Shown piece after piece: positions 62,740 through 64,000 of a stretch of DNA of 64,000 nucleotides. The position numbers were made by a program, and so were the translations under genes. Source of the stretch: Luzula sylvatica (Eukaryota; Streptophyta; Magnoliopsida; Poales; Juncaceae); assembly GCA_946800325.1 (NCBI GenBank), contig OX326960.1, positions 55,884,855 to 55,948,854 of the forward strand. The letters run 5' to 3'. The notes under the pieces were generated by a model that was given only the letters and a program-made list of their open reading frames with translations, did no database searches and was not told the DNA's origin. Position 1 is the first letter of the stretch; each line of letters starts with the position of its first letter.

Positions 62740-64000
62740 AATGGTAGATTCAGGGCTCGATGCTTTGGCTTTAGAGAAAGTCGGGTTCGATAAACTTAAG
62801 AAGGAATCGAACGATAGTATGTGCCTTGTGGTGGCATGTATAGACGCAAATTTCTCAAAATTGTTTTGAGAATTCGGGTGCATACGAAAGTAAAACACAA
62901 CGCTCATGAAATAGTTTCAAGATCTAGAGCGCGTTGAATGGTTCGATGCGGCTCAAAGAGTATGTTAATTTTGAGACGCCTTATGGGTCTTTGATTAACA
63001 CTCGTGTGTTGATGGTACGAGATTTGATCTTCGTGACTGAATATCATATGCATTCGATTGATAAGTCGATCCCGGAATTGCATGAGATGCGATGTAAATT
63101 TGAATTGGAGATGCTCGGAGCATCCGAGGAATCCAATGCATAGAGATGCGTGTATGTCCTTGTAATTCAAGGGTGGGATCGTAAGAAATAAATGTCTAAG
63201 GGTATTTTGGGAAATTGTTTTCCAAACAGAAAGTTCGGAGAAGGAGTTATCCAAACTAATGACTCAAAGAATGGTGAAATCCGAGGAGGATTAAACCTAG
63301 AAGTTGATTGCTTCTTTTGGCGTTGTCATCTTGGCCATATAAACGAGATACGCATATCTAGATTCCATATGATGGATTGCTAGAATCATTCGAATTAGAT
63401 TCGATTGATTAATGCGATACTTATTTATGAGGCAAGACGACAAAGGGCGTCATTATCCAAAGGTTGGAGAAAGATCCAACGAATTATTGGAAATTACATT
63501 AAGATGTAAATGATCCGATAAATTCTGAGGCAAGAGGAGGCTAACGGTATTTTGTTACGTTTACAGACGGTTAAAGTAGATACGGTAATATCTGTTTAAT
63601 GCGTGCCGAAGCGGAGACTTTTGAAAGGTTCAAAGAGTTTCAAAAACAAAATACAAAATCGACTAATTAGCAAGAAAATCAAAGCCCTTTGATAGGATCG
63701 AGGAGGCAAGTATTTGAGCTACACACCTCGATAGGATCGAAGAGGCGATATTTGAGTTATAAGTATTGATGATCATTTACGATTGTGGAATCGTTTCACG
63801 ATTATCTTCATTTCGAAACATTGAGATGTATTTGAAAAGAGGAAATGAACGCATGTAAGACATGGTTCGATAAATGATAAGTCAAACGGATCTCCCAAAA
63901 ATGTTTTGGGGATACGCCCTTGAGACAGCGGTACTAATGAATGGTTGCATATATGATATGGACCATAAACCTTCTATTCGGTACTAATGAATGGTTGTCA
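62740..64000 (+). pseudogene. Copia gag and pol remnant, plus strand
   Basis: Weak gag similarity (EYHMHSIDKSIPELHEM at 63040-63090). It is followed by a GAG-pre-integrase motif, FFWRCHLGHINEIRISRFH, at about 63312-63370, and integrase-end sequence LPKMFWGYALETAVLMN at about 63893-63945. Stops separate the pieces. The order matches copia gag, pre-integrase and integrase. Confidence 0.72.

Larger units (their letters stand above)
59795..64000 (+). mobile_element. Second Ty1/copia element, opposite orientation, runs off the right edge
   Basis: 5' LTR 59795-60846, a primer site at 60848, a long leader with tandem modules, then gag and integrase remnants. Its internal region from about 61920 is the inverted homologue of 59780 and leftward, so two members of one family lie head to head. 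The preceding pentamer is ATATC at 59790-59794; the other copy would be outside the window. Confidence 0.85.

Overview
This window is nuclear DNA from a flowering plant, most likely a eudicot. The evidence is AT-rich intergenic DNA, a 12-exon intron-bearing protein kinase gene, L1-type LINEs, Ty3/gypsy elements of the Athila lineage with a tRNA-Asp-type primer site, Ty1/copia elements with an initiator-Met-type primer site, and a CACTA-like terminus. I cannot name the species. No tRNA, rRNA, CRISPR or prokaryotic feature was seen.

Layout. 1-2.9 kb: decayed LINE on the minus strand. 3.24-4.77 kb: 5'-truncated LINE on the plus strand. 3.87-13.61 kb: arm A of a large duplicated segment. 14.8-25.6 kb: a complete Athila element (minus strand, TSD TACTA, one open gag-pol frame) that landed in the spacer between arms A and B. 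26.28-36.71 kb: arm B, inverted relative to A and interrupted by a LINE at 34.1-36.4 kb. 36.71-37.87 kb: CACTA-like remnant with a long CT/AT microsatellite at the B/C junction. 37.88-45.25 kb: arm C, same orientation as A. 45.25-45.64 kb: LINE remnant. 45.64-59.79 kb: decayed copia element (minus), invaded by a non-autonomous Athila relative (45.83-52.20 kb, TSD CGCGT) and by a solo LTR (53.97-55.38 kb, TSD ATAAT). 59.8-64 kb: start of a second copia element in the opposite orientation.

The only host gene with an apparently complete reading frame is a STE20/GCK-type serine/threonine kinase, the plant family that includes BLUS1. It occurs three times, one copy per arm. I could reconstruct 12 coding exons with GT/AG borders in copy B (528 aa). 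Copies A and C share exons 1-10 but end differently: A has a replaced 3' segment and C has a 16-bp duplication that shifts the frame. A fragment of an F-box/LRR gene accompanies copies A and B. Genes B and C converge across a 1.2-kb spacer, so read-through transcription could produce a long hairpin RNA.

The most distinctive unexplained signal is dense arrays of a 14-bp dyad of the form TCCGTT-NN-AACGGA. They occur in the Athila LTRs, in the Athila 3' non-coding region, in the non-autonomous relative, and in an unrelated solo LTR. A third LTR family carries the similarly built dyad TGCGTC-AT-GACGCA. The autonomous and non-autonomous Athila elements share LTR ends, primer site, polypurine tract, TATA box and blocks of 3' sequence, and so look like a helper/parasite pair.
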